5,679 bases of DNA from an uncultured Nitrospina sp. (GTDB taxonomy: Bacteria; Nitrospinota; Nitrospinia; Nitrospinales; VA-1), in contig CATMOP010000149.1 of the NCBI GenBank assembly GCA_950072225.1, positions 1 through 5,679 of the forward strand, written 5' to 3'. The notes below the pieces were generated by a model. It saw only the letters and a program-made list of their open reading frames with translations, was not told where the DNA came from and did not search any database. The position numbers and the translations under genes were made by a program. Positions 1 to 5,679 of the stretch are shown here, one piece after another. Each line of letters begins with the position of its first letter. The stretch's first letter is position 1.

Positions 1-43
1 AAGACAAAAATAAGACTAATGGTATAAGTAAAAAGCGTTTCAT
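1..43 (-). CDS. 5' end of a divergent gene; putative secreted or lipoprotein N-terminus
   Basis: An ATG on the minus strand at 43-41 opens a frame that runs out of the window after 14 codons and reads MKRFLLIPLVLFLS. The basic start (Lys-Arg) followed by an unbroken hydrophobic run is the n-region and h-region pattern of a Sec signal peptide or a first membrane segment. A purine-rich AGGGG lies about 12 nt upstream of the ATG, slightly far for a Shine-Dalgarno site. The gene would be transcribed away from the P5C dehydrogenase gene, with about 150 bp of shared upstream DNA. Only the first residues are visible, so no family can be assigned and the start could be chance. Confidence 0.45.
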   Translation of the reverse strand, partial: MKRFLLIPLVLFLS

Positions 44-191
44 CTAGCTAATTTACCCCTAAATCCCCTTTTTTCCCAATCAGCTAACCTTTTGCAAATA
101 AATCAACAGACTTTCCTTTTGAATCATTGCTAGGCTTGATTTACATGGAACTGTTCCGGTAAATTCGCCAGAATTTTTATAACACTATCAC
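44..191. promoter_or_regulatory. Divergent intergenic region upstream of pruA
   Basis: This 148-bp AT-rich stretch separates the putative divergent secreted-protein start from the P5C dehydrogenase gene, so promoters for both directions are expected here. No strong sigma-70 pair is visible. The best -10-like match for pruA is TATAAC at 178-183, only 8 nt before the ATG at 192, with no clear -35 box (TTCCGG lies around 155-160). A weaker TTGAAT at 119-124 has no good partner. I see no tRNA or ncRNA and no credible terminator. Confidence 0.4.
161..176. promoter_or_regulatory. Perfect inverted repeat, candidate operator
   Basis: AAATTC (161-166) and GAATTT (171-176) are perfect inverted arms around a GCCA spacer, just upstream of the TATAAC box at 178-183. 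A palindrome abutting a -10-like element suits a dimeric repressor site for the P5C dehydrogenase gene. The stem is only 6 bp and AT-rich, so chance is possible. The trailing T-run (174-178) makes it slightly terminator-like, but the stem is too weak for that. Confidence 0.25.
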
Positions 192-1826
192 ATGGTAAAT
201 ATGACTGAAGCTATACCCGATCCCACTAATGAGCCCATAAGGTCCTATGCTCCCAGTTCACCAGAGCGGGAAGCCTTGAAAAGAAAACTGGAGGAGCTTA
301 AATCCACCCAGGTTGAAATACCCCTCATCATCGGTGGAAAGGAGATTAAAACAGGAGTAACCGGAACCTGCGTTATGCCCCATAATCATAAACACGTGCT
401 GGCTACCTACCACAAAGCAGGCGAAAAAGAAGTGAAAATGGCAATAGAATCTGCGCTTGACGCCTGGAAAGAATGGTCATCACAATCATTGGAGTACAGG
501 GCGGAAATTTTTCTGAGAATGGCTAAACTTTTGGCAGGGCCTTACCGTGATGTTATCAATGCTGCTACCATGTTGAACATGAGCAAGAACGCTTTCCAGG
601 CGGAAATCGATTCAGCCTGTGAGCTCATAGATTTTTGGAATTTTAATGCCTGGTTCGCCCAGGAATTATATAAGCACCAGCCCATGTACTCCCCTGATGG
701 GATAAAAAATACCACTGAACACCGGGCGCTGGAGGGATTTGTCTTTGCAGTGACACCCTTTAATTTTACCAGTATTGCAGGGAACCTGCCTACAGCTCCA
801 ACCCTCATGGGTAATGTAGCGCTCTGGAAGCCTGCATCCAGCGCTGTGTATCCCGCCTATTTTCTCATGAAACTGTTTAAGGAAGCAGGCCTGCCGGATG
901 GGGTCATAAATTTTATTCCTGGGTCAGGGTCAACAGTGGGCCCAATGGTGATGAAGCATCCTGCCCTGGCCGGAGTTCATTTGACCGGTTCCACAGCAGT
1001 ATTTCAGAATATGTGGACCACAGTAGGAAACAACATTGAAAACTACAAATCCTATCCGCGGATTGTGGGAGAAACAGGCGGAAAGGATTTCTGTATTGCC
1101 CACAAGACTGCCGATATAGATGGGCTTGCCACAGCGATGGTTCGGGGTGCCTTTGAATTCCAGGGACAAAAATGTTCCGCTCTCTCCCGTGCCTATATCC
1201 CCAACACTATTTGGGATGGTGTAAAAACAAAATATCTTTCAGAGGTTGCTACCATCAAAATGGGTGACCCGGAAGATTTTACTAATTTCGTGAATGCTGT
1301 GATTGATAAGTCCGCTTTTGATACGATTAGCGGCTATATTGATTATGTAAAAAATGCTGATGATGCTGAGATTATCTCCGGCGGGAAATATGATGATTCC
1401 ACCGGCTATTTTATTGAACCCACTACAGTTGTAACCACAGATCCCAATTTTAAGACTATGGAAGAAGAAATTTTCGGCCCGGTCCTCACTATTTATATTT
1501 ACGATCCAAAGGATTGGGACAAAACATTGAAATTGGTAGACTCAACCTCCCCTTACGCTCTTACGGGAGCAGTATTTGCAAAAGACCGGGAGGCCATCAG
1601 ACAAGCATCAAAAGCCCTCAATCATTCCGCAGGTAATTTTTATATCAATGACAAGCCCACAGGTGCAGTGGTTGGACAGCAGCCATTTGGCGGCGGTCGT
1701 GCGTCCGGGACCAACGATAAGGCCGGGTCCATGTTTAACCTTGTCCGCTGGGTGTCCCAGAGGACCATCAAAGAAACCTATGAACCACCAAAAGATTACA
1801 GGTATCCTTTCATGGAAGAGAAATGA
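192..1826 (+). CDS. pruA: L-glutamate gamma-semialdehyde dehydrogenase (1-pyrroline-5-carboxylate dehydrogenase)
   Basis: This 544-residue cytoplasmic NAD-dependent aldehyde dehydrogenase oxidises glutamate gamma-semialdehyde (hydrolysed P5C) to glutamate, the last step of proline catabolism and of arginine/ornithine breakdown. The N-terminal stretch NEPIRSYAPSSPER (13-26) resembles monofunctional ALDH4A1-type P5C dehydrogenases. ALDH landmarks follow in order: TPFNFT with the oxyanion Asn191, LWKPA with cofactor-binding Lys213, GSTAVF (266-271), ETGGK with general base Glu294, GQKCSA with nucleophile Cys328, EEIFGP (425-430) and QQPFGGGRASGTNDKAG (496-512). All are intact and the length is normal for the monofunctional form, not a PutA fusion. 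Met1 (192) and Met4 (201) are both possible starts and neither has a Shine-Dalgarno site; the longer frame is kept. The next gene begins 111 nt downstream. No proline dehydrogenase is in the window. Family assignment is secure; the symbol could equally be rocA. Confidence 0.95.
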   Translation: MVNMTEAIPDPTNEPIRSYAPSSPEREALKRKLEELKSTQVEIPLIIGGKEIKTGVTGTCVMPHNHKHVLATYHKAGEKEVKMAIESALDAWKEWSSQSLEYRAEIFLRMAKLLAGPYRDVINAATMLNMSKNAFQAEIDSACELIDFWNFNAWFAQELYKHQPMYSPDGIKNTTEHRALEGFVFAVTPFNFTSIAGNLPTAPTLMGNVALWKPASSAVYPAYFLMKLFKEAGLPDGVINFIPGSGSTVGPMVMKHPALAGVHLTGSTAVFQNMWTTVGNNIENYKSYPRIVGETGGKDFCIAHKTADIDGLATAMVRGAFEFQGQKCSALSRAYIPNTIWDGVKTKYLSEVATIKMGDPEDFTNFVNAVIDKSAFDTISGYIDYVKNADDAEIISGGKYDDSTGYFIEPTTVVTTDPNFKTMEEEIFGPVLTIYIYDPKDWDKTLKLVDSTSPYALTGAVFAKDREAIRQASKALNHSAGNFYINDKPTGAVVGQQPFGGGRASGTNDKAGSMFNLVRWVSQRTIKETYEPPKDYRYPFMEEK

Positions 1827-1925
1827 AAAAATATTTTTTCCAAATTATAGCCTTCAGGCAGCACTTTGGTTTCAGTTAAAAACCATCCTTCTTTTTAATT
1901 ACTCTACCATTTAACAAAAAAATTT

Positions 1926-1933
1926 GAAAGGAA
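1926..1933 (+). promoter_or_regulatory. Shine-Dalgarno site of the GTPase gene
   Basis: GAAAGGAA lies 5-6 nt upstream of the ATG at 1938 and is a good anti-16S match. It is the clearest ribosome binding site on the left piece and fixes the GTPase start. pruA, arcC and sucC lack comparable sites; arcC and sucC instead overlap the preceding stop codon, so this site probably loads ribosomes for the whole three-gene set. Confidence 0.65.
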
Positions 1934-1937
1934 TACA

Positions 1938-3251
1938 ATGAAACGTATTAATACAATAATTATGGGTGCAGCCGGAAGGGATTTTCACAATTTCAACGTG
2001 ATGTACCGATCCAATGAGCTCTATGATGTATTAGCATTCACTGCTACTCAAATCCCTGATATCGAAGGAAGGGTGTATCCCCCTGAATTGGCAGGTGATC
2101 TCTATCCGGATGGAATCCCCATTCATGATGAAAGTAAACTTGAATCACTCATTAAGGAGCTGGATATCACGGAGGTTGTTTTTTCCTATTCTGATATTTC
2201 TCATGAAGATGTGATGCATAAAGCTTCAAAGGTGATAGCTGCCGGGGCACATTTCAAGGTGCTGGGTGGCGGTCCTACCATGATAAAGTCAACCAAGCCT
2301 GTAATCTCTGTGTGCGCGGTTCGTACAGGATGCGGAAAAAGCCAGACCACCCGCCATGTTGCAGAAATCCTGAAAAACAGCGGGAAAAAAGTGGCAGCTA
2401 TCCGCCACCCAATGCCCTATGGAGATCTTGCAAAGCAGGCAGTACAGCGTTTTGCTACACTTGATGACCTGAAGAAACACGATTGTACAATTGAAGAAAT
2501 GGAAGAATATGAGCCCCATATCAGCACCGGAACAATTGTCTATGCCGGGGTCGATTATGAAGCCATTGTGCGGGAAGCTGAGAAAGAAGCTGATATCATC
2601 CTCTGGGATGGCGGAAACAATGACATGCCGTTTTATAAGTCCGACCTGTTAATTGTAGTAACAGATCCACACCGTCCCGGGCATGAACTGGCATACTATC
2701 CCGGTGAGACGAACCTGCTTCTGGCTGATGTGGTAGTCATTAATAAAATAGATACGGCTGACCCTGAATCTATAGATGAGGTTCGCTGGAATATACGGGA
2801 GGCCAATCCTGATGCAAAGATTGTCGATTGTGCTTCACCCATCAAGGTTGAAGATCCTTCCCTTATCTTCGGGAAAAAAGCCCTTGTTGTGGAAGATGGC
2901 CCAACCCTGACCCACGGTGAAATGTCTTACGGAGCGGGTATGGTCGCTGCAGAAAAATTTGGTGCAAGTGAAGTCGTAGACCCAAGACCCTATCTCACAG
3001 GAAGACTCCAGGAAACATTTGATCATTACCCGGATATTGGCACCCTTCTCCCTGCCATGGGATACGGTGGTGAGCAGATTAAGGATTTGGAAACAACTAT
3101 CGCGAAAACTGATTGCGACGTTGTCATCATTGGAACACCCATCGATCTGCGCCGGATCATTGACATCAAACAGCCATCAGTGAGAGTTGCTTACAGCCTG
3201 CAGGAAATCGGAAAACCGACTTTAACCGATATGTTGAAAACATATTTTTAA
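1938..3251 (+). CDS. COG2403-type P-loop GTPase, cyclic 2,3-diphosphoglycerate synthetase-like
   Basis: This 437-residue protein has the layout of the family usually labelled cyclic 2,3-diphosphoglycerate synthetase or predicted GTPase. A Rossmann-like N-terminal part begins IIMGAAGRDFHNFN (7-20). A central SIMIBI-like nucleotide-binding domain carries a Walker A loop VRTGCGKSQTT (128-138; Lys134, Ser135), a Walker B-like strand IILWDGGNND (220-229) and a guanine-specificity NKID motif (269-272). A C-terminal part with VVIIGTPIDLRRII (395-408) follows. The Walker A loop lacks the usual first glycine (Val128 in its place), as in TGxGKS loops of BioD/MobB-like proteins. No signal peptide or membrane segment is seen. 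The methanogen enzyme cyclises 2,3-bisphosphoglycerate with ATP, but most bacterial homologues are uncharacterised, so the product name should not be taken as function. Its stop codon shares one base with the arcC start (TAATG), implying coupling with carbamate kinase. Family call is firm; function is open. Confidence 0.85.
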   Translation: MKRINTIIMGAAGRDFHNFNVMYRSNELYDVLAFTATQIPDIEGRVYPPELAGDLYPDGIPIHDESKLESLIKELDITEVVFSYSDISHEDVMHKASKVIAAGAHFKVLGGGPTMIKSTKPVISVCAVRTGCGKSQTTRHVAEILKNSGKKVAAIRHPMPYGDLAKQAVQRFATLDDLKKHDCTIEEMEEYEPHISTGTIVYAGVDYEAIVREAEKEADIILWDGGNNDMPFYKSDLLIVVTDPHRPGHELAYYPGETNLLLADVVVINKIDTADPESIDEVRWNIREANPDAKIVDCASPIKVEDPSLIFGKKALVVEDGPTLTHGEMSYGAGMVAAEKFGASEVVDPRPYLTGRLQETFDHYPDIGTLLPAMGYGGEQIKDLETTIAKTDCDVVIIGTPIDLRRIIDIKQPSVRVAYSLQEIGKPTLTDMLKTYF

Positions 3252-4210
3252 TGACGAAAACATGCCTCATTGCACTGGGCGGAAACGCCTTATCTCCAAA
3301 AGGGGAAGCGGGTACAATTGCTGAGCAATTTTTACATACACGGGAAAGTATGGTAGAAATCATGGAATTTGTCCGGAGAGGGTATAATATCTGCCTGACA
3401 CATGGAAATGGGCCACAGGTAGGCCATGAACTTTTGCGAATGGATTTAACTCACAACACTGTCCCACCTCTTCCATTAGGCGTTTGCGTAGCCGGAACAC
3501 AGGGCACAATCGGTTATATGATCCAGCAATCCCTCCAAAATGCTCTCAGGGGTGAGAAAGTTGATCGGGAAGTGGTTACACTTGTTACACAGGTGCGGGT
3601 ACATGAAGATGATCCGTCAATTTCCAACCCAACTAAATACATTGGGAAACGGTATCCAAAGAAAGAAGCAGAAGCCCTTGCGAAAAAATTCGGCTGGACA
3701 ATTAAGGAACAGGAACCTGGTCAATGGCGTCGGGTGGTTCCCTCCCCTGATCCAGAATACGTCATGCATGGCATCAGCATCAGCACTCTTGTAGAAAAAG
3801 GAATCGTCGTCCTGGCCGCAGGTGGTGGAGGCATTCCTGTCTACAACGATAAAGACTACAATCTCGAAGGACTGGACGCAGTGATTGATAAAGATCTTAC
3901 AGCTGCAAAACTTGGATGGGTAATTCGTGCCCAGGAGTATTATATTATTACCGATATTGACCAAGTCTATTTATATTTTAAAACACCACAACAAGAACCC
4001 ATCCTTCAAATGACCGCTGCAGAAGCAAAGCAATACGAAGAGGAAGGACACTTTCAAAAAGGAAGTATGGGCCCGAAAATTCGGTCTGCGGTTCATTTCC
4101 TGAAACACGGCGGAAGCAAGGCCGTTATCACAAATATACAAAATATTACAAAAGCAATGAATAACCAGGCAGGCACAACTATTTTCTCTGGAAATTTACC
4201 GGCAGCATGA
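3251..4210 (+). CDS. arcC: Carbamate kinase
   Basis: This 319-residue cytoplasmic amino-acid kinase-fold enzyme catalyses the reversible reaction carbamoyl phosphate + ADP = ATP + carbamate, which usually yields ATP in arginine, agmatine or purine (allantoin/oxamate) degradation. Family motifs are all present: ALGGNAL (8-14), THGNGPQVG (50-58), NPTKYIGKRY (126-135), RRVVPSPDP (160-168), AAGGGGIPV (189-197), GLDAVIDKDLTAAKL (207-221), ITDIDQVYL (233-241) and KGSMGPKI (270-277). The length matches the usual 310-315 residues and no key motif is broken. The ATG overlaps the GTPase stop by one base and its own stop overlaps the sucC start (ATGA), with no separate Shine-Dalgarno site. The usual partners arcA, arcB or an oxamate carbamoyltransferase are not adjacent, so the source of carbamoyl phosphate is unknown here. 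Confidence 0.95.
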   Translation: MTKTCLIALGGNALSPKGEAGTIAEQFLHTRESMVEIMEFVRRGYNICLTHGNGPQVGHELLRMDLTHNTVPPLPLGVCVAGTQGTIGYMIQQSLQNALRGEKVDREVVTLVTQVRVHEDDPSISNPTKYIGKRYPKKEAEALAKKFGWTIKEQEPGQWRRVVPSPDPEYVMHGISISTLVEKGIVVLAAGGGGIPVYNDKDYNLEGLDAVIDKDLTAAKLGWVIRAQEYYIITDIDQVYLYFKTPQQEPILQMTAAEAKQYEEEGHFQKGSMGPKIRSAVHFLKHGGSKAVITNIQNITKAMNNQAGTTIFSGNLPAA

Positions 4211-5220
4211 AAATTCACGAATATCAGGCAAAAGGTCTCTTTCGCAGCTACGGCGTAACTGTACCTGAAGGATATCCGGCTTTTTCCGTAAAAGAAGCGC
4301 TGGAAGCCTACGACAAGCTCAATACGGAAACAGTAGTGGTAAAAGCCCAGATACACGCCGGCGGCAGAGGAAAAGGCGGAGGAGTGAAACTGGCACATTC
4401 CAGGTTGGAAGTAGAAGAATTAACCAACAAAATACTGGGAATGAACCTGGTTACTCACCAGACCGGAAGCGAAGGGAAAGAAGTACAGCGCCTTCTTATT
4501 GAAGAAGGTGTAAATATCCAACGGGAACTCTATGCAGGAATAGTGCTGGACCGGGCTGCCAGACAATATGTGTTTATGGTATCCACTGAAGGTGGTGTTG
4601 AAATTGAAAAGGTTGCAGCCGAAACTCCAGAAAAGATTATTAAAGAGTGGATTAACCCTGAAAACGGATTCACCGAAAAACAGGGGGAAAAATTAGCTGT
4701 AAAATTAGGACTGGCTAATGGCCAGATTTCCTCAGCTGTAGATATCTTTACCTCTTTATGGAATGTATTCAGCGATCTGAACTGCTCCCTTTTGGAAATC
4801 AATCCGTTGGTAGTGACCAGTCAGGAACAGGTTATTGCTCTGGATGCCAAGATGAACCTTGATTCTAACGGGTTGTTTCGCCATAAGGAACTCCTGGAGC
4901 TCCGGGATAAGAGTGAAGAAGATCCTGCAGAGCTTTTAGCCAGTCAATATAACCTAAATTATATTAATCTGGACGGCAACGTAGGCTGTATGGTGAATGG
5001 TGCAGGGTTAGCGATGGCAACCATGGATATTATCAAGCTCACGGGGGGTGAACCTGCAAATTTCCTGGATGTAGGCGGTGTTGCTAATGCAGAAACAGTT
5101 GCCAATGGTTTCAAGATCATCCTTTCTGATCCGAATGTGAAATCAATCCTTATTAATATTTTTGGTGGAATTGTCCGGTGCGACCGGGGCCTGGGAGAGC
5201 TTCAGCACATTCAGTTGTAG
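4207..5220 (+). CDS. sucC: Succinyl-CoA synthetase (ADP-forming) beta subunit, 3'-truncated at a sequence junction
   Basis: SucC with SucD interconverts succinyl-CoA + ADP + Pi and succinate + ATP + CoA in the TCA cycle. The ATP-grasp N-terminal half shows MKIHEYQAKGLF (1-12), the nucleotide loop KAQIHAGGRGKGGG (46-59), the metal-binding LEINPLVV (196-203) and DAKMNLD (213-219). The CoA-ligase half shows NGAGLAMATMD (264-274), GGEPANFLDVGG (280-291) and NIFGGIVRCD (317-326). Similarity stops at about residue 326-327 (about 5187); the last ten residues GLGELQHIQL are not SucC but antisense sufD, ending at a chance TAG. Family members are near 388 residues, so roughly 55-60 residues, including the C-terminal end of the ligase domain, are missing. 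The start overlaps the arcC stop by 4 nt. Truncation is probably artefactual; sucD would be expected next in the real genome. Confidence 0.88.
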   Translation: MKIHEYQAKGLFRSYGVTVPEGYPAFSVKEALEAYDKLNTETVVVKAQIHAGGRGKGGGVKLAHSRLEVEELTNKILGMNLVTHQTGSEGKEVQRLLIEEGVNIQRELYAGIVLDRAARQYVFMVSTEGGVEIEKVAAETPEKIIKEWINPENGFTEKQGEKLAVKLGLANGQISSAVDIFTSLWNVFSDLNCSLLEINPLVVTSQEQVIALDAKMNLDSNGLFRHKELLELRDKSEEDPAELLASQYNLNYINLDGNVGCMVNGAGLAMATMDIIKLTGGEPANFLDVGGVANAETVANGFKIILSDPNVKSILINIFGGIVRCDRGLGELQHIQL

Positions 5221-5406
5221 CTTCTTCCGGAGATCAGTGTAGCGCCATTCCTCTAGTTTGGTGGTGGGCATCGGGGTTTGCTCGTAGACGTTCCAAGCGT
5301 GCTCACGACGCTTACGGAGCCAGTCTGGCTCCGCGATGGAAAGGCGCTCGACGGCACTGGAATTGAGCGCTTCAGTTATACCATTGGTGGAGGTAGTGTC
5401 CGTCAT
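5143..5406 (-). CDS. sufD: Fe-S cluster assembly protein SufD, N-terminal fragment
   Basis: The minus-strand frame starts at ATG 5406-5404. SufD is part of the SufBC2D scaffold that builds Fe-S clusters in the cytoplasm. The diagnostic part is EPDWLRKRREHAWNVYEQ (26-43) followed by PMPTTKLEEWRYTDLRK (45-61), the typical SufD N-terminal 'P-x-P...EEWRYTDL' segment. Homology fades after LNVLKL (residues 65-70, about 5197); the last residues before the TGA at 5143 are antisense sucC. Full SufD proteins are several hundred residues, so most of the protein, including its beta-helix core and conserved C-terminal His region, is absent. It lies 26 nt after the sufB stop with no obvious ribosome binding site. 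Direct sufB-sufD order is the Actinobacteria/Chloroflexi-type arrangement. Confidence 0.8.
   Translation of the reverse strand: MTDTTSTNGITEALNSSAVERLSIAEPDWLRKRREHAWNVYEQTPMPTTKLEEWRYTDLRKKLQLNVLKLSQAPVAPDNSTKNINKD
5171..5190. other. Chimeric junction between sucC (+) and sufD (-)
   Basis: Left of this interval the plus strand encodes well-conserved SucC; right of it the minus strand encodes well-conserved SufD. Both genes lose their 3' parts at the same place, in opposite orientations, with no intergenic DNA or transposon ends. Base composition also changes, from 38-48% G+C in the lines just left to 55-62% in the lines just right. The exact breakpoint is blurred because the bases around GGTGCGACCGGGGC read acceptably on both sides, so a short shared sequence may have driven the join. 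Confidence 0.8.
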
Positions 5407-5432
5407 GTATGGGCTTGGAGTCGGCTGCAGGC

Positions 5433-5642
5433 TTACCCGACTGATCCTTCCATCTCCAGTTCGATCAACCTGTTCAACTCAACCGCATACTCGAGCGGTA
5501 ACTCCTTGGCGATCGGTTCGATGAAACCTCGAACAATCATCGCCATCGCTTCTTCTTCCGAGATACCGCGGCTGGTAAGGTAAAACAGCTGTTCCTCACC
5601 AATCTTGGCGTGCTGGTGTTTACCGCCAGCGGGGGCGACAAC
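5433..5642 (-). CDS. sufB: Fe-S cluster assembly protein SufB, C-terminal fragment
   Basis: The minus-strand frame ends at TAA (5435-5433). Translating it by hand gives KIGEEQLFYLTSRGISEEE, then AMAMIVRGFIEPIAKELP, then LEYAVELNRLIELEMEGSVG. This is the very conserved SufB C-terminus, covering about 58 residues (5606-5436). SufB is the cluster-scaffold subunit that works with SufC and SufD. Upstream of KIGEEQ the same frame reads AGGKHQHA and meets a TAG at 5645-5643. The residues expected there (an HEATxSK-like segment) are not found in any minus frame, so recognisable SufB ends near 5606. The remainder may be low-quality sequence or a second join. The fragment sits just upstream of sufD in the same orientation, supporting a sufBD operon. 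Confidence 0.8.
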   Translation of the reverse strand, partial: VVAPAGGKHQHAKIGEEQLFYLTSRGISEEEAMAMIVRGFIEPIAKELPLEYAVELNRLIELEMEGSVG

Positions 5643-5679
5643 CTACCGGGCGAGGTTAGCTTCTCGGTGTGGGTCCAGT
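5607..5679. other. Unassigned terminal sequence beyond recognisable SufB
   Basis: These 73 bases should encode the SufB segment before the conserved C-terminus, but no minus-strand frame gives it, and the sufB frame has a TAG at 5645-5643. The plus strand is open here and reads GVLVFTASGGDNLPGEVSF in the frame starting at 5601, which I do not recognise and which may be chance. Candidate explanations are sequencing error at a read end or a second chimeric join. Confidence 0.4.

Noticed and set aside
1825..1840. Perfect 16-nt palindrome GAAAAAATATTTTTTC overlapping the pruA stop, considered as an intrinsic terminator
   Set aside because: The stem is almost all A-T with no loop and no separate U-tract after a GC-rich stem, so it would not form a stable terminator hairpin.
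1850..1859. GCCT-TC-AGGC mini-hairpin in the pruA-GTPase spacer
   Set aside because: A 4-bp stem with a 2-nt loop and no following T-run is too short to be a terminator or regulatory RNA.
1576..1914. 112-codon plus-strand open frame overlapping the pruA end
   Set aside because: It lies in another frame inside the conserved ALDH C-terminus and its translation shows no recognisable domain; it is a shadow of pruA.
3617..3964. 115-codon minus-strand open frame inside arcC
   Set aside because: It is antisense to intact, highly conserved carbamate kinase motifs and has no recognisable motif of its own.
5150..5210. Natural insertion by a mobile element at the sucC-sufD boundary
   Set aside because: No transposase, terminal inverted repeats, target-site duplication or tRNA attachment site is visible around the boundary.
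5278..5583. Plus-strand open frames (5178-5366, 5278-5583, 5336-5524) in the GC-rich right segment
   Set aside because: They are antisense to clear SufD and SufB coding sequence on the minus strand and have no recognisable products.
1..5679. CRISPR array, tRNA or rRNA genes, tandem repeats
   Set aside because: Reading both strands showed no regularly spaced repeats, no cloverleaf-like segments and no rRNA-like conserved stretches.

Overview
The window looks like two pieces of unrelated bacterial DNA that meet near position 5180. The left piece (about 1-5180) is moderately AT-rich: two sampled 60-base lines near its right end are 38% and 48% G+C. It carries a short divergent gene start, then four plus-strand genes. 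These are a complete L-glutamate gamma-semialdehyde (P5C) dehydrogenase (pruA-type), a complete COG2403-type P-loop GTPase annotated in databases as cyclic 2,3-diphosphoglycerate synthetase-like, a complete carbamate kinase (arcC), and a 3'-truncated ADP-forming succinyl-CoA synthetase beta subunit (sucC). The right piece (about 5190-5679) is more GC-rich (55% and 62% in the first two lines). It carries, on the minus strand, the N-terminus of SufD and the C-terminus of SufB from a SUF iron-sulfur cluster assembly operon.

The source is probably an environmental bacterium. The left part would suit an AT-leaning marine lineage of the FCB/Marinimicrobia kind, but that is a low-confidence impression from gene content. 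The right part has sufB directly followed by sufD, with no sufC between, and a SufB C-terminus of the type found in Actinobacteria and Chloroflexi. This points to a different organism. sucC and sufD both break off at the same point, so an assembly or cloning chimera is the simplest explanation.

Layout: 1-43 minus, start of a putative secreted protein; 44-191, divergent intergenic region with an AT-rich palindrome and a -10-like box; 192-1826, pruA; 1827-1937, spacer with the ribosome binding site of the next gene; 1938-3251, GTPase; 3251-4210, arcC, overlapping the GTPase by 1 nt; 4207-5220, sucC, overlapping arcC by 4 nt and native only to about 5187; about 5171-5190, junction; to 5406, sufD fragment; 5433-5642, sufB fragment.

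The three overlapping genes GTPase-arcC-sucC look translationally coupled. Carbamate kinase and succinyl-CoA synthetase both form ATP from a phosphorylated intermediate (carbamoyl phosphate; enzyme phosphohistidine from succinyl-CoA). P5C dehydrogenase upstream makes glutamate and NADH from proline or arginine carbon. The cluster is therefore plausibly an amino-acid catabolism and energy-conservation unit, but no arginine deiminase, ornithine or oxamate carbamoyltransferase, or proline dehydrogenase lies in the window to confirm this. The role of the GTPase is the main unknown.
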